A DNA stretch of 64,000 bases, from contig CM046303.1 in NCBI GenBank assembly GCA_025267735.1, positions 69,083,034-69,147,033 of the forward strand, read 5' to 3'. This DNA comes from Mactra quadrangularis. Lineage: Eukaryota; Mollusca; Bivalvia; Venerida; Mactridae. The stretch's first letter is position 1, and each line of letters opens with the position of its first letter. This document shows positions 1-13,520 of this stretch, one piece after another. The notes below the pieces were generated by a model. The model saw nothing but the letters and a program-made list of their open reading frames with translations, had not been told where the DNA came from and searched no databases. A program made the translations under genes and the position numbers.

Positions 1-800
1 GACACGCAAATACCCAAGTTTTCAGTTCGACTTGACTTATTAATGGTTTCAAACCAATGGCTGATACGTTAATAACACCAATCCTAGATCATAACCTTTC
101 AAACAGCCACGCCTCTACCACACCTTTACATAGATTGTATAAGCTTGGAATGTTCTCGAATAGAAATAATAAGCCAATAAAATATTATATAATAATAACA
201 TAATATAATAACACATTCTTGGTCGGTTTACAGTCTTTTTTATGAGCATCATATTTAACGACATGCACATACCTGTATTGTTAAGTTCTTCTCAATGAGG
301 CGTGAAAAGTCTATGTTAAGTTTAGTTCAAGTTTTCGGTCCAAAAATCCATAAGTACAGTCGCGATTCACTGATTACAAGTATTGTTCGCAGCTCACTGG
401 CTACAAGCTGACTTTATTTTCACACAGGTTCACCCAGGTTGTGGTACGGAGGATTTTAATCTATATAAGTATAGTGATTACATACACACTTGTATACTGA
501 ATTGTTCTATTTATATGGAATACATCTTTATGGTTCATTTCGTGGATTAATAAAGTGGAACCTTGAAATAATGTCAGTCAAATCAGGTTGTTACGTAAAT
601 ACATGTATATTATTCATGGATGAATTCTTACATTCTTTTGACTAAGTTAGAACATTAATTTTTAAAGTGCAGAATAAAAACTGACCATGTCTATCGTCCC
701 AGCTGATGAATAAAATATCCACAACTTTGATCTAATGTCGCATTCTTGCAAGAAGATTTAACCCTCAACTGAATGGAAATATAAGATAAATCTAAAATAA
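1..800. other. Intergenic, no feature seen
   Basis: AT-rich sequence with stops in all frames. I see no exon with splice sites, no RNA gene and no clear repeat boundary before the inverted-repeat element that starts at 801. Confidence 0.5.
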
Positions 801-1090
801 TCAGTAGCCTGTTCAATTGCCCTAAACGTTCCGTAACGATACATTCGGAACTCCTCGGCCATTCGCTGCGAATTATCTCGTACATATATGCAATGCATAT
901 TTTGAAACTAACTATATAGGCAATGAGTGATGTTTCGTTTTTAGTCCGTAAATTTGGAACATCACTCATTGGCTCAACAATCGTATATGTGTTTATTAGA
1001 TTAGATTATTCGCAGCGAATGGCCGAGGAGTTCCGAATGTATCGTTACGGAACGTTTTGGAACGTTTAGGGCAATTGATCAGGCTACTGA
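801..1090. mobile_element. MITE, family F1, complete copy
   Basis: The ends are inverted repeats (TCAGTAGCCT at the left, AGGCTACTGA at the right) that continue inward for about 80 bp through the shared motif ATTCGGAACTCCTCGGCC. The element is about 290 bp and non-coding. Related copies lie at 4328-4652 and 36440-36612, with a decayed relic near 6505-6560. It is a non-autonomous DNA transposon; the superfamily is not determined. Confidence 0.8.
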
Positions 1091-1376
1091 TCAATGTTTT
1101 ATATGGTGGTATATTTTCGCCACCATATAACCACATTTAACTAGTTACGTTACCATTCAACTTGTAAGTCCCAGTCTGGTTATCTGGTGGCAAACATATG
1201 CCACCATAGTTTTCTTTAATCGACAAGCCCAGAATGGAGATCATTAAACAAATATCGTGTATCTAATTCAGCGGGGTAACGAATGCGCCACTGACAGTTC
1301 AATAAAATTGTTGGCAATATTCCCCAACATTTTGTGGGAACTGTAGTCGGTTATATATAACCATGTACATTTATCT

Positions 1377-1675
1377 ATTTGTTTGTTGGGTTTAACGTCG
1401 TAGCAACAATTGTATAGGTAATGATAACGACGGTCAGTCAACCTATTCACTCCTCCTGGAGTCTCTGGATTTAGCTGTTAACCAACTACTAAGCGCAAAC
1501 TTTCGTCAGTGACTGACAACTGCCCAACATAATTAAGAATCATTGGTAAGAGGGAGTATGACCGTAGAAATAATTTCATGACCAAGCTCCATGAAAGTAT
1601 GTCCCGCCCGGGAATCGAACCCACGATTCCTTATTCAGTAGACTTGTGTGCTACCAACTGAGCTAGCCGGGCGGC
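1377..1675 (-). mobile_element. tRNA-derived SINE, family A (minus strand)
   Basis: Read on the minus strand it begins with a tRNA-like head: GGCTAGCTCAGTTGGTAG (A box) near 1660 and a GGTTCGATTCCCGGGCGGG-type B box near 1610. A body shared with copies at 19369 and 37728 follows, and it ends in GTTAAACCCAACAAAC near 1380. The structure and the sister copies support a Pol III SINE rather than a working tRNA gene. Confidence 0.8.
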
Positions 1676-2076
1676 TATGTACATGTATTTACTCATAGAG
1701 AGTCTTAGTATTGTAATTTTGTAACAATTACATTATATAAAGTAGAGTTTATTACAAACATTATTTATTTTACATCGTGAGTCTGACATGTTTTCTTTTC
1801 ATGTTAAATATAAGTGTCACAATAAAGATTTATGTTTATATAATATATCAAATTTCTCAAGTAAACAGTCATTTTATTATTGTAACGATTGAATGAGTCC
1901 CAACTTTACATAAATCATTACAAAACAACAATAATTGAGGGTTTTTTTCTCAGTCATATTTTAAATTAGTGTATTTCACAAACCCACATTCATGAGTCAG
2001 GGTGTTACTGTATAAATAATTGAATGGCATCAACGTTGTTCATAAAATAAATACTTCCTTTCCCTTTCCCTAAAGA

Positions 2077-4224
2077 TAGGGTTGGGCAAATATTAACTTT
2101 TTTTACAAGATGCAAACCAAACGGGTGTTTTTTATGGCCAAATTATGTGCTGAGTCTGAATATCACAATTAAAATTTTCTACGGTGACGTTTTAGGTTCA
2201 CTTTTTGCGAAAATTCAAAATGGCCGCCAAAATGGCCGATTTTGGTTATGTGGGACAATATAATGTGGTCACTATAGCTTGTAATATATCATTTTATAGG
2301 TTTTTATGGTTGATAAACACGTTTTTGAGGTCAAAATACCAAAAATAAGTAGTGGAAGCTTTATTTATTGATAATTTATACAATATTTCGGCCAGGCAAT
2401 ACATATTTTCAATTATTCTGTCAGACAATTACAAATATGCTACTTGATCAAAGAGATTGCTCTAAAACACTGTCTATATTAAGCAAAACATCAATTTCTG
2501 GTTTGATGTTTCTTGTTTAATTTGTTTTTAGGTAATATTTCCATTTTGAGTTTACTATCTCTTTTTTATGTGTCGCATTTGGTGTAAATGCGACACATTT
2601 GTGACTCTTAGATATCTTACTTCACATAACAATCGTTTTTCTGTTTTTGAATCCTTAGCAAATCAAATGATTTCAGTCTGAATGGACCAATATTAGTTTG
2701 TTAAAAATGTAATACAGCAGATAGATATCTTTCTTTTGTTTTTATCACTCCATCAAGTATGTGAGCATATAACATATCTTAATCATGTAAGCTTTCATAG
2801 TGATTGCCTCTCTTTGCAAGGTCAGTAAGTATATCATTGTAAAAATTTTTATCTCTGAAGTCTCCTGTGATGGACCATTACATGTTTCCTATCAGCTCTC
2901 AATCAACTCAACAGAAACAAGCATATATATAAGTCCTTGGACAACAACATGATAATCTTCATTATACATGCGAATCCATCAAACTAAAACAAATCTCAAC
3001 AACTTGATAGATGATTAATGATATTTTAAATTGAATGACAACTTTAAAGATGAAAATGAACCTATTTAGAAGAAAAAAATTGTGTATAAAACTACACAAC
3101 AATGTCTAAATGGACCTTATATAGCATGAATGAAGGTGAACAATGTGCAATACCTTTGTGTTATTATGGCCAGATCACTACACCTTAACCTTACATCACA
3201 AAGGAGTATCAGCTTGCACATAAGCAATTACATATCTTAAGACTTATAATACATTGGTACTTGACACAGAAATCAATGGAAGTATTTGTGTATGGTCTTG
3301 TACACTCCCACATTGACTGTTGCATGGTTTAAACACTGTACTACCAGCCTACCAAATCAAAAGCTGCAACGGGTTCAAGATTGTACTGATAGGGTGGTCT
3401 TGATAACTCCATTAGAGCAACCAGAACTGTGCACCTAACGTCTCCATTGACTATCAATTTAAGTGAGAGTCATGTCTGAAGTCCTTCTAATGACCCTGCA
3501 TCATGTCTCTTTAGAACCTTTTCGTCCAAGTGAGATCTTAAGGTCAATTTTGACTTCGATATCAAAGTTACATATGCTAACTATGCTATTATCGCCTCCG
3601 TCATTATTAATTTGTAACATATCCATTCATGGAAAAGGAATATATTTGTCTAAAGGTTCATAACTTTTTACACAACTATGAAATCAAGACTTCATATAAA
3701 TGTATAAATGTACAGATACAGCTAGTACAAGCTTGTCCGAGTTATAATCTTCAAATTAATAGAATAATTTGATAATTTCAAAATTAAATTTTTATGATTA
3801 TGGAAAACATTTGCAAAATCTGCAATGCATCAAAATCTATAAACAATAAAGCATTTAAAACCAGTAGATGGTTTGTTTTTCAGTTATTAATAACAATTTA
3901 ATGTCATTATACAATAAAACAGAAAGAGCTGCATAGCTTGATGAATGCAATTTGGTTATTGCTATCAAAGCTAGTATGTGTAAACTAAATAAAGGTGATA
4001 AAAATCATTCTTAGGAGCATTAATATAATCAAAACCAGAAATAAGTATGACAATAGTAATATGCAAGCTGAAAAGCCTATGAAAAGATTTTTTTTGAATT
4101 TTCGCAAAAAGTGAACCTAAAACGTCACCGGGGACAATTTTAAAGGTCATATTTGAATTCAGTGCATCATTTGGCCACAAAAAATACCCGTTTCAAAAAA
4201 AAGTTGGTGATTTGCCCAACCCTA
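2077..4224. mobile_element. hAT-like non-autonomous DNA transposon with long TIRs
   Basis: The left end TAGGGTTGGGCAAAT is the reverse complement of the right end at 4210-4224. Similarity between the two ends continues for about 150 bp, including GTGACGTTTTAGGTTCAC at both. The sequence CTAAAGA flanks both sides (7 of the expected 8 bp of a hAT target duplication). The roughly 1.85 kb interior has no transposase-like reading frame that I can recognise, so this is probably a deletion derivative mobilised in trans. Confidence 0.75.
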
Positions 4225-4327
4225 CTAAAGATCCCATCTGGTCATGTGAACTAAATGGGTTAGCACTTAAACCTTTGCCAAAAAATTGAGTAGATATAGG
4301 TAAATATGACTCGGTTTTATTATAAAA

Positions 4328-4652
4328 ACAGTAGGGAGTTCAGTTACCGCGAACGTTACAGAACGTTCCGTAACGATACATTCGGAACTCCTCGGCCATT
4401 TGCTGCGAATAATCTCGGACATATTTAGACGCTATTTTGAAACTACCGGTGTTGAAGTAAACAAATATATGGTCGTTTAGGCATTGAGCGATGTTTCGCT
4501 TTTAGTCCGTAAATTTTGAAACATCACTAATTGCCTTAACGATCGCATATTTGTGTATTAGATTAGATTATTCGCAGCGAATGGCCGATGAGTTCCGAAT
4601 GTATCGTTATGTAACGTTCTGTAACGTTTTGTGTAATTGAACACGCTACTGT
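4328..4652. mobile_element. MITE, family F1, diverged copy
   Basis: Same architecture and internal motifs as 801-1090 (ATTCGGAACTCCTCGGCC left, its complement right, GTTTCGCTTTTAGTCCGTAA in the middle). The termini are ACAGTAG and CTACTGT. It is slightly longer and more diverged than the first copy. Confidence 0.75.
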
Positions 4653-5331
4653 AGCGACAGGATTATGTGCAACGACTTTTGTTAATGGCAAATGCTCGTG
4701 ATTTAATACATATTGTGCCTTCCAAAAGTTATTAAACTAAATCCAGTTTGTTATTGAAAAATAAACAAGAAGTCTCTTCAGCATATATACTCCTATATCA
4801 GCATTTTAATTGGTCATTCAAACTTAGTTGCACGAAACAAATACAACAATACATGAGGTAAAATTACTTAAAGTGGACATGATCAGTTTCTCTTAATTAA
4901 TTTATTATTTTCTTTTCAAATACTATTTCTATAAAACTGTTTTGAGTATTATAATCAATAAGAGACTTTAATGTATACAAAGAACGTACATATGTAGTTG
5001 TTTTTTACATAATTAATTATACTCGTAACAAAAAGTAATATGAGCTAAGCCATTAGGCTTCTATTATGTTTTTAATATAACTTAAGATATCAATGAATGA
5101 TGTTTAATATCGATTTGTAAATAATGTACATTGAGAATGAGTTGGTTTAATACGACGATAGATCCGAAATAATACATGTGTAAATCAAAGCACTGAATTG
5201 TCGACTTTGCTTGGATACAAAGTTAGTGATTTTTCTGTTGTTTTTTTAAACTATTTAAAAGAAATGATCATTGACTTTGACTCCTGGTAACCAGAACAGA
5301 AGCTAAATGGACCTGTTTAACTACTATAAAC

Positions 5332-5790
5332 TAGGGGTGTAACGGTTAACCGATGTACCGGTTAATATTGCAATAAGACTTATGACGGTTTTTAACCGGT
5401 TCGTTTTTCTCTGAACCGGTTTTTCTAGTTATGTTCCATACTGGTTGTTTTTATCAGAGTCTGAAATTTAAATGTTTGAATTAATGTTAAAATGTGTTCG
5501 GAAACTTGAAATATTTTTCGTAAAGTGAGAGAATAATTATCTTTGAAAGTTCATTCAAAACCTCTTTTTAACTTATTCAAACATTTGCGTAATACGTATA
5601 GATCATTTGAAAATACAAAAATCAATGTACAATGTTGATAAAATTCAGACGATGCACGTGCATTAAATTATGCTATGCATGTATTCGCAAAGAACAATAT
5701 GTATTGCAATATATTGCAATATATTGCAATACGGGTTTCGTGTATTGCAATATATTGCAATACGGTCTTTACCGTATTGTTACACCCCTA
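5332..5790. mobile_element. hAT-like MITE with perfect 8-bp target duplication
   Basis: Short inverted repeats TAGGGGTGTAAC and GTTACACCCCTA bound 459 bp. The 8 bp CTATAAAC occurs at 5324-5331 and again at 5791-5798, which is the hAT hallmark. The interior is non-coding and includes an ATATTGCAAT tandem near 5700-5760. Confidence 0.85.
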
Positions 5791-5798
5791 CTATAAAC

Positions 5799-8764
5799 TG
5801 ACCAAATATTCATTTGAAACAGATTCCAGAATCAGCATTGATTAGTTCATTAGAACTTGATGCATACTATCAAGCATAGTATATATACATCGATGGTTGT
5901 TGATTGCTCTCGAGTTGTGCACGATGTACAATGTGTTAGTTTGATATGACGATATGTCTTAAGTTATAAAACTTTCTTTTCATTAATGATCGTCACCTAA
6001 TACATACGAGGTTTAAACTTTCAGTTTTTACTTGATATATTCAGGCTTGAACATTGTCACAGCGGTGGCCGTTTAACATACTGTAAAAAATGTTACGCTG
6101 TTGATTTTCATTATTTTGACAATCTCGTAAATTGCTAGCTTGTGTATTATAAAATACCTAGAAGTAAAGTGATGTAAATCACCTGTCTACATGTATCAGT
6201 TAGAACTATCTTGCAATGACTAAGTTTGCTCTGTGCATCCTTAGTTAGGTATACAGTGTTCTCCATAAGCCCTTGGTCAAAATTGTTGAAAAAACTATAC
6301 AATGTATATGTGCATTTGTCCATGAGTTACGGAGAAACAAAGCGTCGTTTAAGGAAATTACAAATTCAGCATTGGTTTGAAGATCAACTTAATTTATGAT
6401 TCCAACTATCTTACTTGGCCATTGTTCTGTTCTGTTCTGCCAAACTTTAATTATGGTTAAATTATTTGAGGTATTTGAGATATACATGATGATTTTTTCT
6501 AGAAAACTCCATTCGGAATTCCTTGGCCATTCTCTAATATTCAATGAATGATTGAGATGTTCCGAATGAAAAATTCCTATGTCTACAAACTTTAGGAGGG
6601 TACTGTATATTCTGCAGACGGTTGTTTTGGGGCTGGGTATTTTCTCATACATCATTGGTATACAGGTGATTAATAGAGTTGAAACATGAAAGCTATATTT
6701 ATACTGTACTGATATCCGGGTTTTATACCATACCAATTATGAAAGCATCAATGACTGTTTTAAACATCAATTATATGTATACAAATGTATGTGTATATTG
6801 CTTACCTAGAATTTTCAAAATTCGATTTGTGTGATAAAGTTTGAATTTATATATCAAAAGTACAAAGTAGCTTGAGAAATATAACATAATTGCGCCAACA
6901 AATACAGTCAGGTTTCACAGTTATGAACAACAAAATTGATGTTCTTTATAGCGGACTGGTCTTAATATAGAAAACATTTTTATCTCAAATTAAGCATTTA
7001 GAATTTAAAGTTCATCAAAAATTGCATTATTCTGCTATGATGGTCTACATAGCGGAACTTTACTGTATTTCAGATTAATGGGTTTACGTAATTTCTGTGC
7101 CCTAGCATTATTTTGTCAGTAAGGGGACACATATTTGTAAAAGGTCCTAGTATCTTCTCAACATTTAAAGGGTTTTCTCCAACCACAGTATCCCTACAGA
7201 CAATGAGCTCCGCCGATGGGGATTTGTTCCTGGTGGCGTCTCGAAAGCCGGACACGCCATATCAAAGACTGTGTGGTATTATAGCGGCTGATACGTTTGG
7301 TGTTTCTTTCTGTTATATCTTGGTTCCCTGAACCAAATTTTAGAATTCCTTTCTTTCCAATCAATTTTAATCTATCTCTAATTTGTATAGCGCTCGGTGA
7401 TGCAGATTTCTCGAAAATCGAACACCTCAGATTATTTGGTATGTGATAAAAGTAATTTGTTCCGTACCAGTACCGGTATGTACCATGTTATACCAGTAAG
7501 ATGGTGTCATCGTTGATCTAAAATGCTGTAGGCTATATGACTGCATAGTTTCACATAATTTTAATAAACTTTGGTAATTATTCTCTTAGTGTCATGATGA
7601 CAAATTTTGATAATTAATGTAAAATGCATTAAATCAGGTGACAATACAGTAACATTCAAAAGTACTTTGACAAGTGAAAATATCAAAATCTTTATCGTGC
7701 ATAACAAAGAAGTTGTACGATAATTTAAACTTATTAATGTTACATAGCTTTTGAATCATAAAATTGATATACTGGTAAAAGCTGTTTTTTTGATTTTGCT
7801 CAAAATCCGTTGTTTCCTTTTATGGGTAGAATATGCCTAGAATACTCGCGAGAGATGTTGGCAGTATCAATAGATAGAAAGGGTAAATTATGTGAACCTG
7901 TTTATCTTAGAAACAACATTTTGGCAAAGAACTTTTTGAGCGAACTGTTTAATATATCTGGTAATAATGTGCTGGAACAGTAATAATCATGTTGAAGATT
8001 TCATACAGAAATTGTTTTCAATGTCACCACCACGTCTACCATACCTTTTTCAAGAATTTAATCATACAATACTGGGGCCTGTATTATCAAGGGTCTTACG
8101 ACTAATTTTAGTCGTAAATCCTTCCATATAGTTATGTTAAATTGTCGTAAGATTTTTGATAATATGCTACCCTTGTATATATAAATGTATGGCGTCTTGT
8201 TTCTGCCATAGATATCAATTCTATTTTATGTCTTAAATAGTCACATTAATTAAGGCGGCAGTGGCATTACTTTGTGACAAAATAAGCAAATGATAATCAA
8301 ATAATTGAATACCCGTTGTCTACACAGGATATCATATTTGTAACAGTTTGGTATAAAGTACATCGTATATTGAAGCATGCTGCCACCAATGCTCTATTCT
8401 ACACATTCAAAATTTGTACATTTAGCAAATCATTTCACAATGATCACAAATCTCTCTTTAATGAAATGGGTTTATGTATCAGAATTACACGCACAATTGT
8501 ATATACACAGGTAGAATATTTATTCAGGACATGATCATTGACCAGATAATCTCTAATCAAATCTATTTTAGTTCATATATAATATTGGTATTATTCCTTT
8601 TACTTTAAGTTTGTCTTTGAATGAGTAATACATGAACTATCATAATAGTAATACAATGTATTAGTACAAGACTAATTAAAAACAGTGAAAACATAAAATA
8701 TAAGTTATTAATATACTGCATTTTTTTAATTTCTTGTACTAGGACGTAATTATTTTCATTCTTC
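5799..8764. other. Intergenic region with decayed repeats
   Basis: No supported gene. A relic of MITE family F1 (CATTCGGAATTCCTTGGCCA) lies near 6505-6560. A Tigger/mariner-like fragment with ends ACAGTCAGGTTTCAC and GCGGAACTTTACTGT spans roughly 6904-7073. Near 8085-8175 there is a short inverted repeat around TCTTACGAC. Open frames here are short and have no recognisable domain. Confidence 0.45.
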
Positions 8765-9060
8765 CATGGCAGTCAGTCTTCGAGTTTAGCCAGTGGTCCG
8801 TGGATCGCGTCCATCGAAATCGCCGTCGGTCCAGTTACTTTTAGAATGTGAGTGGTCCGACGGTCCACCAGCATTTTACAACTACATATATCCTAGTCTG
8901 ATCAAAAAACATCAACTGTTGTTGATATTGTTTATTTGATTTAGAATTTACTATTCTAAATTATTAAAATGAACAGCATATTTTATTCTTTTGGTCCGGT
9001 AACTTTTCATTCGGTCCAGTAAAATTTCTATGGCGCTGGACCAATTGTCCAATGGTGATG
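8765..9060. repeat. GGTCC-rich dispersed repeat, copy 1
   Basis: Contains AGCCAGTGGTCCGTGGATC and repeated GGTCCAGT/GGTCCGGT motifs, ending near GCGCTGGACCAATTGTCC. The same repeat recurs at about 32072-32760 in intron 10 (AGCCAGTGGACTGTGGACC, TTTGGTCCAGTAAAA), where a hAT-like element has inserted into it. Boundaries are approximate. Confidence 0.5.
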
Positions 9061-11270
9061 AATGATTGTCATGACCACTGCTTCCAGTATTACATAAATT
9101 CACATTTCCTTGTTTCCATTGTGGTACAGAGAGTTGCGATGTCTTAGGAAGTCAGAACTCCGGATCCACGCAGGACTCGAGGCTTAGAAAGTAGGAAGTT
9201 TGGCTACCTTACAAGTCTTAGCATTTAACATATAGCACATGTTTGGTATTAACTTTCCAATTAGCTTGTTGCCTGTGTGTACAACCATGTCATTTGTTGT
9301 TCCTAACTGATTCTATCACAAGTATCGCCGTAAGTGGCTCTGTTAAAAAGAGCATAATTATACAAAAACAAACCTCAAAGTATTATCTAAACATTTACAA
9401 GGATCTAAACTTCAAAAACATCCCAGATAAAATGACAGTTAAGTGAAAATTAAAGATGAATACTTATTAAATGAAATGTTTTTATATTTTAACAATTGAC
9501 ATTAGTGTTATAGATGACTCGAATGTTAGTTTTTTGTATTCAGAGTAAAAGTTAATTGAATAGTTGTGATATTTGAATGACATTTAAAGTGTGATCGTTG
9601 AAAGAGGATTTGAAATATCATATCAACTCATAGGTTACTGTATAGAACGTTGATAGGAAGGGCCACTTATAACGTTATAACAGTTCATGTATTGTTAAAT
9701 TCTATTCTAAACCCCGATGATTTAAATATTCACTACAGTTCTTTTGTTTTCACGTTGATACAAAATTCAATTTAATTTCTTGATTGTAATATTTAAGGCC
9801 TCCGGTCAATACAAAAAACATCATAATTACAGTCTCAAATACATTTGAAGTACATATAGTTTAAATAGATATTTTGTACCAGTATTTATGTTTGCGGACT
9901 ATCAAACAAGAAACTTGTATTTAAAGCAGAGGGTTAAGGTATGTGCAACTGACAATTGAAGTAAATTAAACAATATATACGAACATACTGTGTTATTGTA
10001 TAATTAAAATGCACCACGGTATTCTCTCATTTATATACAACAACCTGTGTAACTACTCTGTATGTTCTACCTTATAATCAGATAAGTCATGTAACTCATA
10101 TAGTTATATAAAAAACGTCGACAAAAACTTAATTATTGAAATAAAGTATACACTGAGATGAAATTGACGATAAATGATGGCGTTTAACATCAAACATAAC
10201 TTTATATAGAGTACCCTTCAAAAGTCCTTCAACATAATCCTGTTCTAAGACCAATCGCGCCCCATTTACCAATGGTCATAACACAGAGAGTAATCTGAGC
10301 AAATTCTAAAACAAGAATTATATAAATTATCAACATATGTCTTTTATGATTCAAACTTTGTTTCTTGAATAAACACAAATTATAGTAATATTACTACATC
10401 TATACGTGCAGTAAAAATAATCATTTTTTTGTCAAACTTTCTTTTGTCTCAACAACTTTTGGAGGGCACTGTAAATATCGAAAATTATTATATTGTTATA
10501 GTTTATTGATAACAGAAAACGTGGTATGATCTTCATTGCACATGTTAATAAAACTTCTGCGTATTTTAATAAAAGTTGGTACGATCTGATGCAAGACGTT
10601 ATGTAAAGTGGGTATTTTAGGTAATATTGGTGTGACTGGGCTCTTACAATATTTTATCGGTAAATATTGAACGTTTGATAAAAACAGCTTGCATCTATGT
10701 TAATGTATCCTGGATATGAATGTTTATCCTGTTAGCTTGTATAGTTTGTGTGACTTCAACGTTGAAAGTCAGGAGGGTCACAGTTCTCACTGGAATTGGC
10801 AAACTAAACAAATACAACGCTACAATCGGGACTCACATATTATTGATATGATTATTATTGGAGAGAGTATCACTTGTATGCATTCCCTGGATGTCTTCTC
10901 TGGATCTGATCTAAAGTTATGTACTCGGGGACTTAGAATTGTCATTCTTATTAAATCTATGCCATAGCCGACTTGTTATACTTGAAAACTGACTGGTTAT
11001 GTCTTTTAAAAATTAATTACATTAGTATATCACCCAAACAAATATCTAATCAAATATCTACGGCTAACATCTTGTTGTAGTCATTTTCAATATTATATTG
11101 ATTATTGATTGGGAGCAATAATTAAGTAATTAATTCTTTATTGATATAACATTTTACATTTAACAAGCAACCAGTATTACAATTAGTTTATCTAGTCAAG
11201 TTATAGATTTTTGTATAACGTTTATATACACTGTCCTTCAAATCTTCTCCAGTCGTTATTTGTTTGTTAT
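9061..11270. other. Intergenic, no gene seen
   Basis: AT-rich sequence of about 2.2 kb with only short open frames that lack splice-site support or recognisable domains. I see no RNA gene or clear element boundary. Confidence 0.45.
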
Positions 11271-11480
11271 GGTGGCTGATTTATGCCATGTCGTATTTTC
11301 GTTTCTTCGCCGCGAAAAAAAAACGAAAACACGAAAACACGAATACACGACGAATCCATAGTTTTTCGTGTCTTCGTCTTTTCGTTTCTTCGTGGCGACA
11401 AAATAAATACAACAATACGACAGATAAAGATTACATCGCGGCGAAGAAACGAAAATACGTCATGGCATAAATCAGCCACC
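11271..11480. mobile_element. 210-bp inverted-repeat element with near-perfect 44-bp TIRs
   Basis: The left end GGTGGCTGATTTATGCCATG is exactly reversed at 11461-11480, and the inverted repeat continues through TATTTTCGTTTCTTCGCCGCG with one mismatch in about 44 bp. Flanks are TTAT and TTAG, so the target duplication is unclear. Purine/pyrimidine skew in the interior opens overlapping frames on both strands; none looks like a real protein. Confidence 0.8.
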
Positions 11481-11809
11481 TTAGTTTGTGGAGTTCCTGT
11501 TATAACAAACGTTTTAGAATCTAGAACTTATCCCTCTTTGCATTCGACTGTGTGGAAGGTGTTTATTTTGCTGTTGCTGTTCCTGAAATATTTTAGAACA
11601 CCATTTTGTACATATGAAATGTTGAGAGAAACTGATCATGCATATCGCAATAGACTGATTTACATTTGACTCTGATTGAAAAACACATAATTTTGTTTTA
11701 AAGTACATTTTATGTCTCTTGAAAAGTTTTGCATCATCAAGGCGAGATGTAAGCCAGCAAGTGTGCAATAACATACAATGTAGAAAATAGCATTATATAC
11801 TAATTTATA

Positions 11810-11990
11810 TTAGCTTGATTGTGAAACAATTTAATACAACTTAAATCAATTACTTTCGAGTGCACTTCCTGATCCCTCAGTACTAAGCTAGTAGGATAAA
11901 GTTTCTTGCTCAAGAATACAATCAGATAGGTTTTGGATGGAATTCGAACCAACGCGGAGCATAGGCCGCCGGTACTGCTCCTGTCATAAA
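11810..11990 (-). mobile_element. tRNA-derived SINE, family D (minus strand, headless or decayed)
   Basis: Shares TAGGATAAAGTTTCTTGCTCAAG and a GATTCGAAC-like B box with 49555-49755 (minus) and with the plus copy at 26826-27050, whose head GGGCGTGGCCGAGAGGTC resembles a class II tRNA. The 3' side carries TTAGCTTGATTGTGAAACAA. Confidence 0.55.
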
Positions 11991-12059
11991 CATGCAATGT
12001 ATAGTACAATGTGACTCAGAACAGAACAAAACTGTTCTGTTCTATAATGTGACTCGAAA

Positions 12060-12180
12060 CCCAATCTCCGTAAACAGATATCCTGTAGAGCGTTGTCGTA
12101 CAGGGTTAGCGAGTATGCGAGCGGAAAATTTTGGATCGGGTTTTAATCAGATTGCTCGAAACCGTGCCGACCGCCTATAG
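12060..12180 (+). repeat. Dispersed fragment with one copy of the 47-bp minisatellite unit
   Basis: At about 12110-12160 the sequence contains GAGTATGCGAGCGG, then GATCGGGTTTTAATCAGATTG, a single near-match to the unit repeated 11 times at 15666-16179. It is preceded by CCGTAAACAGATATCC, which also precedes the array start and recurs near 17145. This looks like the progenitor repeat before tandem amplification. Confidence 0.6.
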
Positions 12181-13520
12181 AAAATCGACGACAATAACCT
12201 TTTTATGACAATAATTTTGGTAAAGTCATATTTCGAAGAGGCGTGTCCCACTAAAACATTTATATGATTACATTGTAGCAAAGATTTTCAATTACATGAG
12301 GTGAAGATTGTTTTTTATTGAAAACAACATAAGCGACGCACGTAATCTAACAAATGTGACGTAGAGACTTAAATATGAAAAACTTAAACATGTTATTGAA
12401 GATTTGTGAAGCATGAAATAGAAATCTATTGAGAACGGTTTGTTGTACAATTTAATGTTTTCATAAAACCTGTACAGTAGTGTAACATACAAATTTGATA
12501 CTTTAGGATTCTGGTTTGATAGAAGATTGTATTAGAATGAATCATTCACAAAATTTAATAAAATTAAATGTGATGATTTAAAAGTTTAATATAAGTTTAT
12601 ATTAAGATGGGCGTTGTTCAGTGATACTATCGCTTTGTTGTCGTCGAACAGAATTAGTTGATCTAGACGCATTTTTACATTGATCTATATTGGGATTACC
12701 TTGATTACTTAATAATTGTCTATTTCCGATTTAGGAGAAGACATAGTGTCCACTCGGGGGGGGGGGGGGCACCGTGTCTTAGTGTCAGCACAAGGTGTGC
12801 GAGGCTCGATGTAATAGCTGAAACTGTTGTTATAAATACAATGTATATTTCAATGCAAATAGTAAAGCTCTGGCACCAGAGTCCATATCTTATGATCATA
12901 AAATAATGCGCACGTCTCTATATATAGCTCCCTGTGCATACATACATGTGCACTACCTAATATATAATATAGTTGTAACTCGTACACGGTAATGTATACG
13001 GCACCGATTTTTTAATTGTGTTTGTTGACAAAATATTATATGTGTGCGTATTTAACGAGTGTGAGGACTCTGGTGCCAGTCCAGTGGTGTTAAGTTAGCA
13101 ATTGGTCGGTGAAGTAATTACATTTTATTGTTTAAGTTTCCTGCTGATGCTAATTTATCTACTTCACAGTTGTTACTCCTGATCATTAGTATATTTCTCT
13201 TGATCTCCATTATGGGGAGTCTTTTACTCCATTCAATGAAGCCGACACATTGTCACAACGCAATTATATATTTCTCATGGTACCCATTTACAACTCGATG
13301 AAATACAGCAATCTCTGGTTTATATCTTGCTTAAGGAAAGAAGCAATGCCCTCAGTTACAGTTTGAACTCTAGACCTATCGATCCATAAGTGCATTCTAC
13401 CAGTACAATTGGATAACTGGTCCTATTCGACCTTGAATCTTTTAAAGGTCACAGCAGCAACAGCTGATGATATCATCCAGTTCCACAGACGGATTTCAGA
13501 TTGAAGGTAGCTGTACAAAA
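12181..13520. other. Intergenic, homopolymer run, no gene
   Basis: No supported gene. A run of about 13 G residues lies at 12757-12769. No repeat boundary could be set. Confidence 0.45.

Noticed and set aside
7113..7331. 72-codon plus-strand frame and its minus-strand counterpart near 7.1-7.3 kb
   Set aside because: No recognisable domain, splice sites or neighbours; overlapping frames on opposite strands are likely chance.
11264..11669. Open frames on both strands over 11.26-11.67 kb
   Set aside because: They coincide with the inverted-repeat element, whose skewed composition lacks stops; lysine/arginine-rich sequence with no domain.
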